From Acidimicrobiaceae bacterium (GTDB taxonomy: Bacteria > Actinomycetota > Acidimicrobiia > Acidimicrobiales > Acidimicrobiaceae), in the NCBI GenBank assembly GCA_013044365.1, contig JABEUP010000011.1, positions 1 through 6,863 of the forward strand: 6,863 nucleotides of DNA. The letters run 5' to 3'. The notes below the pieces were generated by a model, which saw nothing but the letters and a program-made list of their open reading frames with translations, was not told the DNA's origin and did not search any database. Positions 1 through 5,254 of this stretch are shown piece by piece; the first letter of the stretch is position 1, and each line of letters starts with the position of its first letter. The position numbers and the translations under genes were made by a program.

Positions 1-1
1 A

Positions 2-208
2 GCATATTGCTCTGAGGCGTATACGATGGCGGCCGCCAATAACATTCAAATTCACGGTGGAATTGGATACACTAGAGAAGTAAATTGCCATCTTTACTAC
101 AAACGGGCAAAATCGAGTGAAGCACTGATTGGTATGCCCAGGCACCATCGTGCAGCCGTAGCAGAGTATCTCGGTAGTCAGCTGATCATTAAAAAAACAA
201 GAGTGTGA
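2..208 (+). CDS. Acyl-CoA dehydrogenase, C-terminal fragment (5' end outside window)
   Basis: The open frame runs in from the left edge and stops with TGA at 206-208, leaving about 68 residues. They contain QIHGGIGYTRE followed by YYKRAKSSE. This is the hallmark of the last helices of the acyl-CoA dehydrogenase C-terminal domain, where the QxHGGxGY segment lies near the FAD pyrophosphate of the neighbouring subunit. These flavoenzymes make the alpha-beta double bond of an acyl-CoA thioester in the cytoplasm and pass electrons to ETF. The catalytic base and the acyl pocket are encoded upstream of the window, so chain length and substrate cannot be read. An ATG at 26 lies inside the conserved domain and is not a start. 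The gene converges on the minus-strand genes that follow. Family assignment is secure; the exact reaction is not. Confidence 0.9.
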   Translation, partial: AYCSEAYTMAAANNIQIHGGIGYTREVNCHLYYKRAKSSEALIGMPRHHRAAVAEYLGSQLIIKKTRV

Positions 209-301
209 TGTTACCTGACTGCAACAACATAACGCTGCACTCGCAGGTCTCGAGGTGAGATATGACGTAGTCGGCAATCAGAGATGAGCTTTCCGTTAAT
301 C

Positions 302-320
302 ACGGCAGTTTAGCCGTTTT
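302..320 (+). terminator. Probable intrinsic terminator of the acyl-CoA dehydrogenase gene
   Basis: ACGGC (302-306) and GCCGT (313-317) form a five-pair GC-rich stem around a six-base loop, and T bases run from 317 to 320. This reads as a short rho-independent terminator on the plus strand, about 95 bp after the acyl-CoA dehydrogenase stop. The stop codon of the convergent minus-strand gene (310-312) lies in the loop. On the minus strand the stem is not followed by a T-run, so it would not serve that gene well. The stem is short, hence moderate confidence. Confidence 0.4.
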
Positions 321-861
321 CAGGTTCAAGCAGCCGGACCAGCCGATCGGTGTCTATAGCCAGGTCGCCGCTCAAACGGAGCTCATTGTCAGCCTTGCGG
401 CAATGAGCGAGACGCCACCAGTAATAGTCGTAATAGTCGCGTTTGGCACCCTCTGTTAGCACAACGTCCTCTTCTGCCATACTCCCAAGGATTGCCAATT
501 CTCTGCGCAGGATCCTTAATGGGAGCCACCTCAAATGCACGGTAATCGCACGCGGGTAGCTCAGGTTCCAGAAGTCGGGACGGTCGACTAGCCGAGGAGA
601 GGCCACGATTATGGAGGATTCTGAGGATCTGAGGAGTTCCTGGTAAACCTGCCAGAATTCTTCGTTGATTTGGAGATCTTTCCATCCGCATTCGCTCAAT
701 TCATCTATCGTCATTCCCAACTCTTGCTCTCCTACGAGCTCTACGTCGAAACACGGTATGCCGAGATTGGCTGCCGCCTCCTGGCCTAAAGTGGTTTTCC
801 CGACTGCTGCCACCCCCACCAGTACGGCATGCTTGTTCGTTTTCAATTGGGCTGTCACCAT
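310..861 (-). CDS. Shikimate kinase-like P-loop protein (small AAA/NMP-kinase fold)
   Basis: This is a 183-residue cytoplasmic protein about the size of shikimate kinase (170-190 residues). A Walker A motif, GVAAVGKTT, is at residues 16-24. It is followed at the right distance by CFDVE (37-41), matching the FxDxD strand of AroK/AroL, and by a GMTIDEL-type segment like the GxSIxExF stretch of that family. The C-terminus (AIDTDRLVRLLEP) also resembles the last strand and helix. Two features argue against a housekeeping shikimate kinase: the second Asp of DxD is Glu (E41), and the FRxxE shikimate-binding segment reads WKDLQ with no Arg. A phosphotransferase for another small hydroxy compound, or an effector-sensing domain like the shikimate-kinase-like domain of BzdR/BoxR regulators, is possible. 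No strong Shine-Dalgarno precedes the chosen ATG. It lies 214 bp downstream of the gntR gene on the same strand. Confidence 0.7.
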   Translation of the reverse strand: MVTAQLKTNKHAVLVGVAAVGKTTLGQEAAANLGIPCFDVELVGEQELGMTIDELSECGWKDLQINEEFWQVYQELLRSSESSIIVASPRLVDRPDFWNLSYPRAITVHLRWLPLRILRRELAILGSMAEEDVVLTEGAKRDYYDYYWWRLAHCRKADNELRLSGDLAIDTDRLVRLLEPENG

Positions 862-896
862 CTACTTGATTCGGTGAGAAATATTATTTCAAATTG

Positions 897-911
897 AAGC
901 CAGCAAGGCTT
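897..911 (-). other. Short hairpin between gntR and the kinase-like gene
   Basis: AAGCC (897-901) and GGCTT (907-911) are exact inverted arms around a five-base loop. The hairpin lies in the 214-bp gap between the regulator stop and the kinase-like start. On the minus strand it is followed by a weak A/T stretch rather than a T-run, so it could at most be an inefficient terminator or attenuator for readthrough from gntR. The rest of the gap (862-1075) shows no gene on either strand that I can support. Confidence 0.2.
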
Positions 912-1075
912 ATGATCTCAAGGTTCCTTTGGGAGTGTGATCTTCCGGCTCGCCAATCGCTTTGATAACCATTAGATTCCGGAGCTTTTCTTCAGAATCT
1001 CAGCACAGATACGTCTGCTTACCCAATTTCTATTGGAAGTGGTGGCAATGGGCATACTTTCGAGGATTATCGCGG

Positions 1076-1771
1076 CTAGAGCGCGATCCCGGTTCCGTCG
1101 TTTTGGATGCGGACACTTTCCTCGAAATCTTGGAGGTGTCTTGCCATCGCCTCTGAGGCCTCTTGTGAGTTTCCGGAGGCCACGGCAGCCAAGATAGCTT
1201 GGTGTTCTTTAAATGAGTGGTGCAGGATGTCACTTGATTCGTTACCGAATTGTTTGGTTAGATCCAGCGCTTGAGCTAGTGCCCTAGTCAACCGCAATAG
1301 AAGCATGTTGCCGGTTGCGATTGCCAGATCGTCATGGAATCGGCGCGAAGTCCTGTTATAAGTGGCAGGGCTGTGTTCCCTCAGGGCAGCCTCCATTATA
1401 TTTAAGTCCTTTTCCATAGACCGCAATTGCTCCGGAGTCCGATTTTTAGAAGCAAGTTCTACTGTTCGGATTTCCAAAATCTGCCGAATTTCCACCAAGT
1501 TCGAGATCAGCGCGTCACGGTCACCGATCTTTAGTGCGGTGATCCACAACTGAGCATCCAACAGATCCCAATGCTCCAGCGGTTCAATCCAAGTCCCACG
1601 TCCATGTTCGACACGCAGGAAACCTTTACCTTGGAGGTATTTTACGGCTTCACGAATCCGTGTCCTGGACGCCTGAAATCTCGTACACAGATCTGCCTCA
1701 TTGGGCAAGGCCGCGCCAAGCGGCAGCTCCTTGCTCCTCACCATATCCAGAATATCGCTCACCACAGTCAT
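1076..1771 (-). CDS. GntR family transcriptional regulator, FCD (FadR-like) subfamily
   Basis: The protein is 231 residues from the preferred ATG at 1771. An N-terminal winged helix-turn-helix covers residues about 8-62, including LPNEADLCTRF, SRTRIREAVKYL and the wing GKGFLRVEHGRGTWI. An all-helical FCD ligand-binding domain follows at about 80-220. The FCD motif normally supplies Asp-x3-His plus two later His as metal ligands. Here H146, H190 and H212 are present but the Asp position is Ser142. I prefer 1771 over the longer ATG at 1795 because GGAG (1779-1782) lies 7 bases before 1771, while nothing suitable precedes 1795. The gene diverges from the ubiD operon, and a candidate operator lies just upstream of its start, so autoregulation is likely. 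Regulators of this class usually release DNA on binding a small organic acid. The ligand here is unknown. Confidence 0.9.
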   Translation of the reverse strand: MTVVSDILDMVRSKELPLGAALPNEADLCTRFQASRTRIREAVKYLQGKGFLRVEHGRGTWIEPLEHWDLLDAQLWITALKIGDRDALISNLVEIRQILEIRTVELASKNRTPEQLRSMEKDLNIMEAALREHSPATYNRTSRRFHDDLAIATGNMLLLRLTRALAQALDLTKQFGNESSDILHHSFKEHQAILAAVASGNSQEASEAMARHLQDFEESVRIQNDGTGIAL

Positions 1772-1778
1772 CACAATT

Positions 1779-1782
1779 CTCC
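1779..1782 (-). promoter_or_regulatory. Ribosome binding site that decides the gntR start
   Basis: On the minus strand the sequence reads GGAG, a 7-base gap, then ATG at 1771. A GTG at 1774 would have only a 4-base gap. The in-frame ATG at 1795 has no purine-rich site upstream and lies inside the operator-like dyad, so 1771 is the better start. Confidence 0.55.
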
Positions 1783-1784
1783 AA

Positions 1785-1799
1785 TCATACGACATATGA
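1785..1799. promoter_or_regulatory. Candidate GntR operator, site 1 (upstream of gntR)
   Basis: TCATACGacaTATGA is a dyad with exact five-base arms (1785-1789 and 1795-1799) around a five-base centre. It matches site 2 at 2053-2067 in 12 of 15 positions, differing only in the three central lower-case bases. It lies three bases upstream of the gntR ribosome binding site, where a bound repressor would block transcription of its own gene. Binding itself is inferred from symmetry, the repeat and the position. Confidence 0.55.
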
Positions 1800-2039
1800 G
1801 GACTATTTCTGCAGGTTTCTGGTTTATCGATTCACTTAAGGATCGCGCCCAAAGGTGCTCCTTGCAACATCCTATGCCATTTGCTAAATGGATAACGATT
1901 TATCCGAGAGTTTAGACAACCTAAGTTGTCGGCCTTTAGCCGGTGGATCCTGGAACGCTAGGTCGATTTGGCCTCTGAAGGACTTTTATAGCTCCCCTTT
2001 TGAAATTATTGGTAATTGACTTTACATTAATTGATCTTA
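1800..2039. other. Divergent intergenic region, gntR-proximal half
   Basis: No gene is supported on either strand. For gntR the best promoter I can find on the minus strand is a GATAAA -10 (1823-1828) with an 18-base spacer to a weak TTGGGC -35 (1847-1852). It would start transcription near 1818, placing operator site 1 in the early transcribed region. This call is weak. The stretch from about 1985 to 2040 is AT-rich, as expected upstream of a strong promoter, and contains a second TTGACT element at 2016-2021 without a good -10 partner. Confidence 0.35.
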
Positions 2040-2068
2040 TTGACATATGATGTCATACGTGTTATGAA
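2040..2068 (+). promoter_or_regulatory. Sigma70-type promoter of the ubiD-HAD operon
   Basis: A perfect -35 TTGACA (2040-2045) is followed by a 17-base spacer and TATGAA (2063-2068), a 4-of-6 match to the -10 consensus. TG one base before the -10 (2060-2061) makes it an extended -10. Transcription would start near 2075, giving a leader of roughly 235 bases before the ubiD ATG. Two overlapping dyads cover the promoter: TGACAT-N3-ATGTCA at 2041-2055 on the -35, and TCATACG-N3-TATGA at 2053-2067 on the -10. A repressor bound here would exclude RNA polymerase. Confidence 0.65.
2053..2067. promoter_or_regulatory. Candidate GntR operator, site 2 (on the ubiD promoter)
   Basis: TCATACGtgtTATGA has the same exact five-base inverted arms and the same CG after the left arm as site 1 at 1785-1799. 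It covers the spacer end and five of the six -10 bases. Just upstream and overlapping, GT-CAT-AC at 2052-2058 also fits the loose GT-N3-AC core known for FadR-type operators. The matched pair in one divergent region next to a gntR gene is the main argument; no binding is shown. Confidence 0.6.
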
Positions 2069-2249
2069 TTGATATAACGAAGAGTTGCAGATGATTTCGA
2101 CTCAGTTAGTTCGAGGGGGAGTTCTATACCAAAAACCTAGAGCGACGTTTTGCTTGAAACCGACCGATCAAATTCACGGCTGGATTTCAAAAGAACACTC
2201 AGGATTTCTAAGAGTGGTAATGCCGGTCGCTTGGTCGAAAAACACAATC

Positions 2250-2270
2250 AGTGCACTGAGGTAGTGCGCT
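2250..2270 (+). other. Leader mRNA hairpin upstream of ubiD
   Basis: AGTGCACT (2250-2257) pairs with AGTGCGCT (2263-2270) around the loop GAGGT, giving eight pairs including one U-G wobble. The left arm is part of a perfect 12-bp DNA palindrome, TCAGTGCACTGA (2248-2259). The hairpin ends 32 bases before the ubiD ribosome binding site and is not followed by a T-run, so it is not an obvious terminator. A role in mRNA stability, translation or protein binding is possible. I recognise no known riboswitch class in the rest of the leader (about 2075-2312) and no convincing leader peptide. Confidence 0.35.
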
Positions 2271-2302
2271 ATTCACTTCAAAGCTCAACAGAGCAAATTA
2301 CT

Positions 2303-2310
2303 AGGAGGGG
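2303..2310 (+). promoter_or_regulatory. Strong Shine-Dalgarno of ubiD
   Basis: AGGAGGGG contains the full AGGAGG core, ending four bases before the ATG at 2313. The spacing is slightly short but the match is perfect, and it fixes the start of the UbiD-family gene. Confidence 0.75.
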
Positions 2311-2312
2311 AA

Positions 2313-3746
2313 ATGGTAACAAAGGATATTAGGTGGTACATCGAATCTCTGGAGAAGGCAGGAGAGTTAACGCGAATTCAGGCCAAGGTGGACTACAACT
2401 TGGAACTGGGACATATTGCTAAACTGGCCGAGGAACGTAATGGACCGGCATTGGTTTTTGAAAACGTCGGAGATTACGAGATATCCGTTCTAAGCAGCAT
2501 GTACACAAGTGCGCGGAGGTTAGCTATAGCTTTGGGGGCAGACGAGAACTCGTCCCTTTGCGAGCTTGCCAGGTTCTGGGCTACCCGGACCCACCATCCA
2601 GTTGCCCCGACCTATATCTCAAGCGATGAGGCCCAAGTATATGAGAACACTTTTGAAGGCAAAGAGGCGGATGTTCTAAAGCACATTCCCGTGCCGCAGC
2701 TTTATCCGGAAGACGGAGGACGCTTTATCGGAACAGCGATCAGTGTTGTCACCAAGGATCCCAACAGTGACTGGATAAACGTTGGCACCTACAGGAGCCA
2801 GGTGTTTGACGGTAAGACACTTGGTCTTCAGCCCCTCAAGGGAAAGGATTCCGACCTTCACATCCAGGCTGCCCGCAAGAAAGGTCTGGATCGGATACCT
2901 GCAGCTTTTGTTTTCGGTTCCGATCCGTTGCTTTTCCTTACGGCAAGTACTTTGTTTGGTCGAGGACTATGTGAATACGACATGGTTGGTGCGCTTCGGG
3001 AGGAGCCAATGGTCCTCACAACCGGTAAGTACTCCGGGCTACCCATTCCAGCGAACGCTGAAGTTGTCATAGAAGGCGACCTCATGATCAACGATCTGAA
3101 GCTGGAGGGTCCATTCGGAGAGTACACCGGCTACTACTCGGGCACGCCAAGTCCGAAGGTTTGGCTGGATGTCAAGAGAGTTTCATACCGGGACAACGCT
3201 GTTTTTCCTATAAGTACTGTTGGACGGCCGACCACTGATATTCACTACATTCAAGCGCTGAACCGAGCGGGAACGCTGTGGGGAGAGCTAGAGGATATGA
3301 GAATAGATGGAATCAAATCGGTCTATTTTCTCCCTGAAGCTACTGGACGATTTGTCGTTGTGGTTTCAGTGGATCAGAAGTACCCAGGTCACGCAGAACA
3401 GGTGGGTATGGCAGTTCTTGGATCGAGTACTGGCCACTACGGTGTCAAGTACGTGATTCTGGTCGATGGAGATATTCCGGCTGACGATCTGCCCCGGGTA
3501 TGGTGGGCAATCGCGACGCGTTCCGCGCCGGATCGCTGCGAGATAATCAAGCGTGGCCGATCCACTGCACTGGATCCGTCCCTGCCGATAAATGCAAGGG
3601 ATATAACCTCGAAAATGATCCTCAATGCGACTATTCCATGGGAGTGGAAAGAGAAGCCGGCGCTGATCGAACTCGATCCCCAGATGGTCGAACAAGTCAA
3701 GAGCCGTTGGACCGAGCTCGGTCTTGCCAACGTGCTGCCTTTGTAA
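2313..3746 (+). CDS. UbiD-family prenylated-FMN-dependent (de)carboxylase
   Basis: The protein has 477 residues, the usual length for the family. It carries the full active-site signature. The catalytic Arg of the E-R-E triad is R161, in NVGTYRSQ. The two Glu are E265 and E270, in LEGPFGEYTGYYS. The 104-residue Arg-to-Glu gap and the 5-residue Glu-Glu gap equal those of fungal Fdc1. Likely metal and cofactor-phosphate ligands are N156, H183 and E221. The enzyme is expected to be active, using prenylated FMN made by a UbiX partner that is not in this window. UbiD enzymes reversibly decarboxylate aromatic, phenolic or alpha-beta unsaturated acids; some, such as phenylphosphate carboxylase subunits, run as carboxylases. 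There is no sign of membrane segments. It is first gene of an operon with the HAD gene and lies behind the GntR-type operator. Ubiquinone biosynthesis is unlikely given this setting. The substrate is not readable. Confidence 0.93.
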   Translation: MVTKDIRWYIESLEKAGELTRIQAKVDYNLELGHIAKLAEERNGPALVFENVGDYEISVLSSMYTSARRLAIALGADENSSLCELARFWATRTHHPVAPTYISSDEAQVYENTFEGKEADVLKHIPVPQLYPEDGGRFIGTAISVVTKDPNSDWINVGTYRSQVFDGKTLGLQPLKGKDSDLHIQAARKKGLDRIPAAFVFGSDPLLFLTASTLFGRGLCEYDMVGALREEPMVLTTGKYSGLPIPANAEVVIEGDLMINDLKLEGPFGEYTGYYSGTPSPKVWLDVKRVSYRDNAVFPISTVGRPTTDIHYIQALNRAGTLWGELEDMRIDGIKSVYFLPEATGRFVVVVSVDQKYPGHAEQVGMAVLGSSTGHYGVKYVILVDGDIPADDLPRVWWAIATRSAPDRCEIIKRGRSTALDPSLPINARDITSKMILNATIPWEWKEKPALIELDPQMVEQVKSRWTELGLANVLPL

Positions 3747-3748
3747 AA

Positions 3749-3780
3749 GGTCTCAAGGTCTGAGAAAAATATCTGAGACC
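3749..3780 (+). repeat. Inverted repeat in the ubiD-HAD intergenic gap
   Basis: GGTCTCA (3749-3755) and TGAGACC (3774-3780) are perfect seven-base inverted arms with an 18-base loop. Inside it TCTCA/TGAGA (3751-3755 and 3761-3765) offers a competing smaller hairpin. The structure starts two bases after the ubiD stop codon. No T-run follows, so it looks like an intra-operon processing, stability or partial attenuation element rather than a terminator. Confidence 0.4.
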
Positions 3781-3795
3781 AGTTGGCACTACTGG

Positions 3796-3800
3796 AAAGG
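3796..3800 (+). promoter_or_regulatory. Ribosome binding site that decides the HAD start
   Basis: AAAGG, preceded by GG (GGAAAGG overall), ends seven bases before the GTG at 3808. An ATG at 3724 in the same frame would overlap ubiD and add 28 residues unlike the family, so the GTG is preferred. Confidence 0.6.
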
Positions 3801-3807
3801 ACTCACT

Positions 3808-4620
3808 GTGACCAGAGCAGACATCCCTGCACATATTCGTAGCTTCGTCTTTGATATCGACGGCTGTCTGGCCGTCGATGGAGAGCCAATTGCTGGCGCA
3901 TTCGAAACGCTGGCAGAACTTCGGGACCGTGGTTATGGTTTCGTGTTCCTCACAAACGACAGCTATCTCTCCACGTCAGCGTGGCAAAAGAAAGCGGTCG
4001 CTTTGGGGTTCGACTTTCCGGACCTGGCGGTGATCACGGCTGGGCAGATCCTCGTCCAGCTTGCTGCAGACCGGTATCCAGGAGGAAAGGTCCTGCTATT
4101 TGGGTCAGATGCGCTCGGTCGGGAGGCGGAGAACCTCGGTTTGAAGCTACTAACAACAGAGCGTGGCCACGAGGCGGACGTCGTCCTCGTGGCCCGAACC
4201 CCTTCGTTCAATTACGACGACATGACCGCCGGGCTCCGCGCGTTACGGGCTGGAGCAGGATTCATAACAGCCAGTATGGCGAGGACAATTCCATCCAATG
4301 ATGGACCGGTCCCAGGGACAGGTGCAACAACCAACGCGTTAGCCTTTGCCTCAAGGAGGCGGGCCGTTATCGCTGGAAAGCCGAGTGCGCTAGCGGCAAG
4401 GACATGCTTGCAGATCGCCGGTTTCGACCTCAAGCATACTGCTTTCGTGGGTGACGACCCCGAGCTTGACATAGCGACTGCAAAGCGGGTCCAAGCTTTC
4501 TCGATTCTGGTTCTCACAGGTTCCACTGCAGCCGAGGACGTGCAGACGCTCAAGCCCCAATTGACTCCAGATCTTGTGATGAATTCCATTACTGACATCC
4601 CGGGTCTACTGTGGGCCTAG
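3808..4620 (+). CDS. HAD superfamily class IIA phosphatase (NagD/p-nitrophenylphosphatase-like)
   Basis: The protein has 270 residues from the GTG start. HAD motif I is FDIDGCL with nucleophile D16 and acid/base D18. Motif II is T49-N50 in FLTND, and motif III is K191 in AGKPS. Motif IV is GDDPELDI with D216, D217 and D221 for Mg. The C2 cap lies between about residues 55 and 185, the class IIA layout, and the LVLTGSTAAEDV tail is typical of NagD-like enzymes. All catalytic residues are present, so a Mg-dependent phosphatase for a small cytoplasmic phosphoester is expected. It follows ubiD by 61 bp and is probably co-transcribed. The delta subunit of phenylphosphate carboxylase is also a HAD protein but is smaller and of another class, so this is not a simple orthologue. 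It could hydrolyse an aryl phosphate intermediate or repair a damaged metabolite. Confidence 0.9.
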   Translation: MTRADIPAHIRSFVFDIDGCLAVDGEPIAGAFETLAELRDRGYGFVFLTNDSYLSTSAWQKKAVALGFDFPDLAVITAGQILVQLAADRYPGGKVLLFGSDALGREAENLGLKLLTTERGHEADVVLVARTPSFNYDDMTAGLRALRAGAGFITASMARTIPSNDGPVPGTGATTNALAFASRRRAVIAGKPSALAARTCLQIAGFDLKHTAFVGDDPELDIATAKRVQAFSILVLTGSTAAEDVQTLKPQLTPDLVMNSITDIPGLLWA

Positions 4621-4660
4621 CTGTCATGTCCGCAGCTGCCTGGGAAAGGTGGAGATAAGG

Positions 4661-4873
4661 ATGACGGTCGCAATTCCATGCATGGTGAAACAATCACACC
4701 ATGTTTCGCCAGCGTTCCACTTCCCGACAGAGTCAAAAGTTACCGTACGCCGATCTGGTCGCGGCCAACAGAAGGCGCCGGAAGCAAGATCCAACTTGGA
4801 TTCGGCGCTTTGGTACAAGCTGGGTAATCACGTCAGTTATGTTTGTCAAGTTGTATGTCGTTCGCTTGGATGA
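4661..4873 (+). CDS. Possible small ORF, unknown (70 aa), doubtful
   Basis: GGTGGAG (4648-4654) lies six bases before an ATG at 4661, only 40 bp after the HAD stop, so translation is conceivable. The 70-residue product is rich in Ser, His and Arg, has no transmembrane segment and matches no family I know. The minus strand (4624-4818) and another plus frame (4701-4907) are equally open here, which weakens the case. It could be a remnant of a larger gene or mobile element. Confidence 0.2.
   Translation: MTVAIPCMVKQSHHVSPAFHFPTESKVTVRRSGRGQQKAPEARSNLDSALWYKLGNHVSYVCQVVCRSLG
4681..4703 (+). repeat. Inverted repeat CATGGTG/CACCATG
   Basis: CATGGTG (4681-4687) and CACCATG (4697-4703) are exact seven-base arms with a nine-base loop. 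The left arm overlaps a ten-base palindrome, CCATGCATGG (4676-4685). The element lies 60 bp after the HAD gene. No T-run follows, so a terminator role is weak; a protein binding site or a decayed element end is possible. Confidence 0.35.
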
Positions 4874-5091
4874 GTCCACTGGGGGTTGGTTGAATTTTGA
4901 TCCGTAAATAGATGTGTTAGGTAAGTCTTGTCACTTTTTGACGGAAATAGGTGGTGGGGTTTCGGAAGGGGCCGTCGAAGTCCGTGGCCGGTTGTTATCA
5001 GCAGAAATTGACCACGTTGTCCAATATCAGCGATACAAATTTGGGAAATTTGATCGTGAAGTACCATAGCTGTCTTGTGGCCTCGGTCATA

Positions 5092-5107
5092 GGCCTTCGG
5101 GGGTGCC
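5092..5107 (+). repeat. Imperfect direct repeat, copy 1
   Basis: GGCCTTCGGGGGTGCC matches copy 2 at 5179-5194 in 14 of 16 positions, with starts 87 bp apart. Both lie upstream of the PEP-utilizing gene. The function is unknown: they could be binding sites for a regulator or remains of a small duplication. Confidence 0.35.
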
Positions 5108-5178
5108 GCTAACCGATTACAGGCTGGCGTTTGTGCAGTTAGATGTGTATTTATGCAGTCACATAGAGAGTTGATAAG

Positions 5179-5194
5179 GGCCTTTCGGGGTGCC
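5179..5194 (+). repeat. Imperfect direct repeat, copy 2
   Basis: GGCCTTTCGGGGTGCC is the partner of the repeat at 5092-5107, with mismatches only at positions 7 and 8. It lies about 60 bp before the start codon at 5255, close enough to affect a promoter or the leader of that gene. Confidence 0.35.
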
Positions 5195-5240
5195 TGTACC
5201 TGATGTGAAACGATGTGCTCAGACAGGGCGCATCATAAAA

Positions 5241-5252
5241 AGGGGGGGTGGG
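5241..5252 (+). promoter_or_regulatory. G-rich ribosome binding site with a seven-G run
   Basis: Five A (5237-5241) are followed by seven G (5242-5248) and then TGGG, directly before the ATG at 5255. AGGGGGGG gives a 6-base gap to the ATG, acceptable as a Shine-Dalgarno but without the usual AGGAGG. Other in-frame starts are the ATG at 5213, with no ribosome site, and the ATG at 5264. The homopolymer could vary in length by slippage and so alter translation. Confidence 0.45.
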
Positions 5253-5254
5253 AT

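Larger units (their letters stand above)
4621..5254. other. Long gap between the HAD gene and the PEP-utilizing gene, no confident gene
   Basis: I find no recognised protein on either strand in this stretch of about 630 bp. It holds a weak small frame at 4661-4873, a hairpin at 4681-4703, an A/T block with TGAATTTTGATCCG (4891-4904) and TCACTTTTTGACGG (4931-4944), and a GGCCT/AGGCC hairpin (5079-5095). It also holds a pair of imperfect direct repeats (5092-5107, 5179-5194). The TTTTGA-type segments loosely recall the ends of IS21-family elements, so the gap may be a decayed insertion. I cannot establish this. No strong promoter for the downstream gene is evident. Confidence 0.4.

Noticed and set aside
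962..1156. A 64-residue plus-strand frame opposite the end of gntR
   Set aside because: It overlaps the regulator's C-terminal coding region antisense and shows no motif or ribosome site.
1772..1795. A longer gntR start at ATG 1795
   Set aside because: No ribosome site precedes it, it lies inside the operator-like dyad, and GGAG is correctly spaced for ATG 1771.
2150..2332. A 60-residue plus-strand frame from TTG overlapping the ubiD start
   Set aside because: There is no Shine-Dalgarno before the TTG, the composition is basic and Ser-rich without a recognisable motif, and it only reads through the leader.
2313..3746. Assigning the UbiD protein to ubiquinone biosynthesis
   Set aside because: No ubi genes are nearby, and the GntR, HAD and PEP-utilizing context points to catabolism or a specialised (de)carboxylation.
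3724..3807. An N-terminal extension of the HAD protein from ATG 3724
   Set aside because: It overlaps the end of ubiD, adds residues unlike HAD proteins and has no ribosome site, whereas GTG 3808 has a well placed one.
4624..4818. A 64-residue minus-strand frame downstream of HAD
   Set aside because: No family resemblance, and competing frames are open on the other strand. Kept only as part of the unexplained gap.
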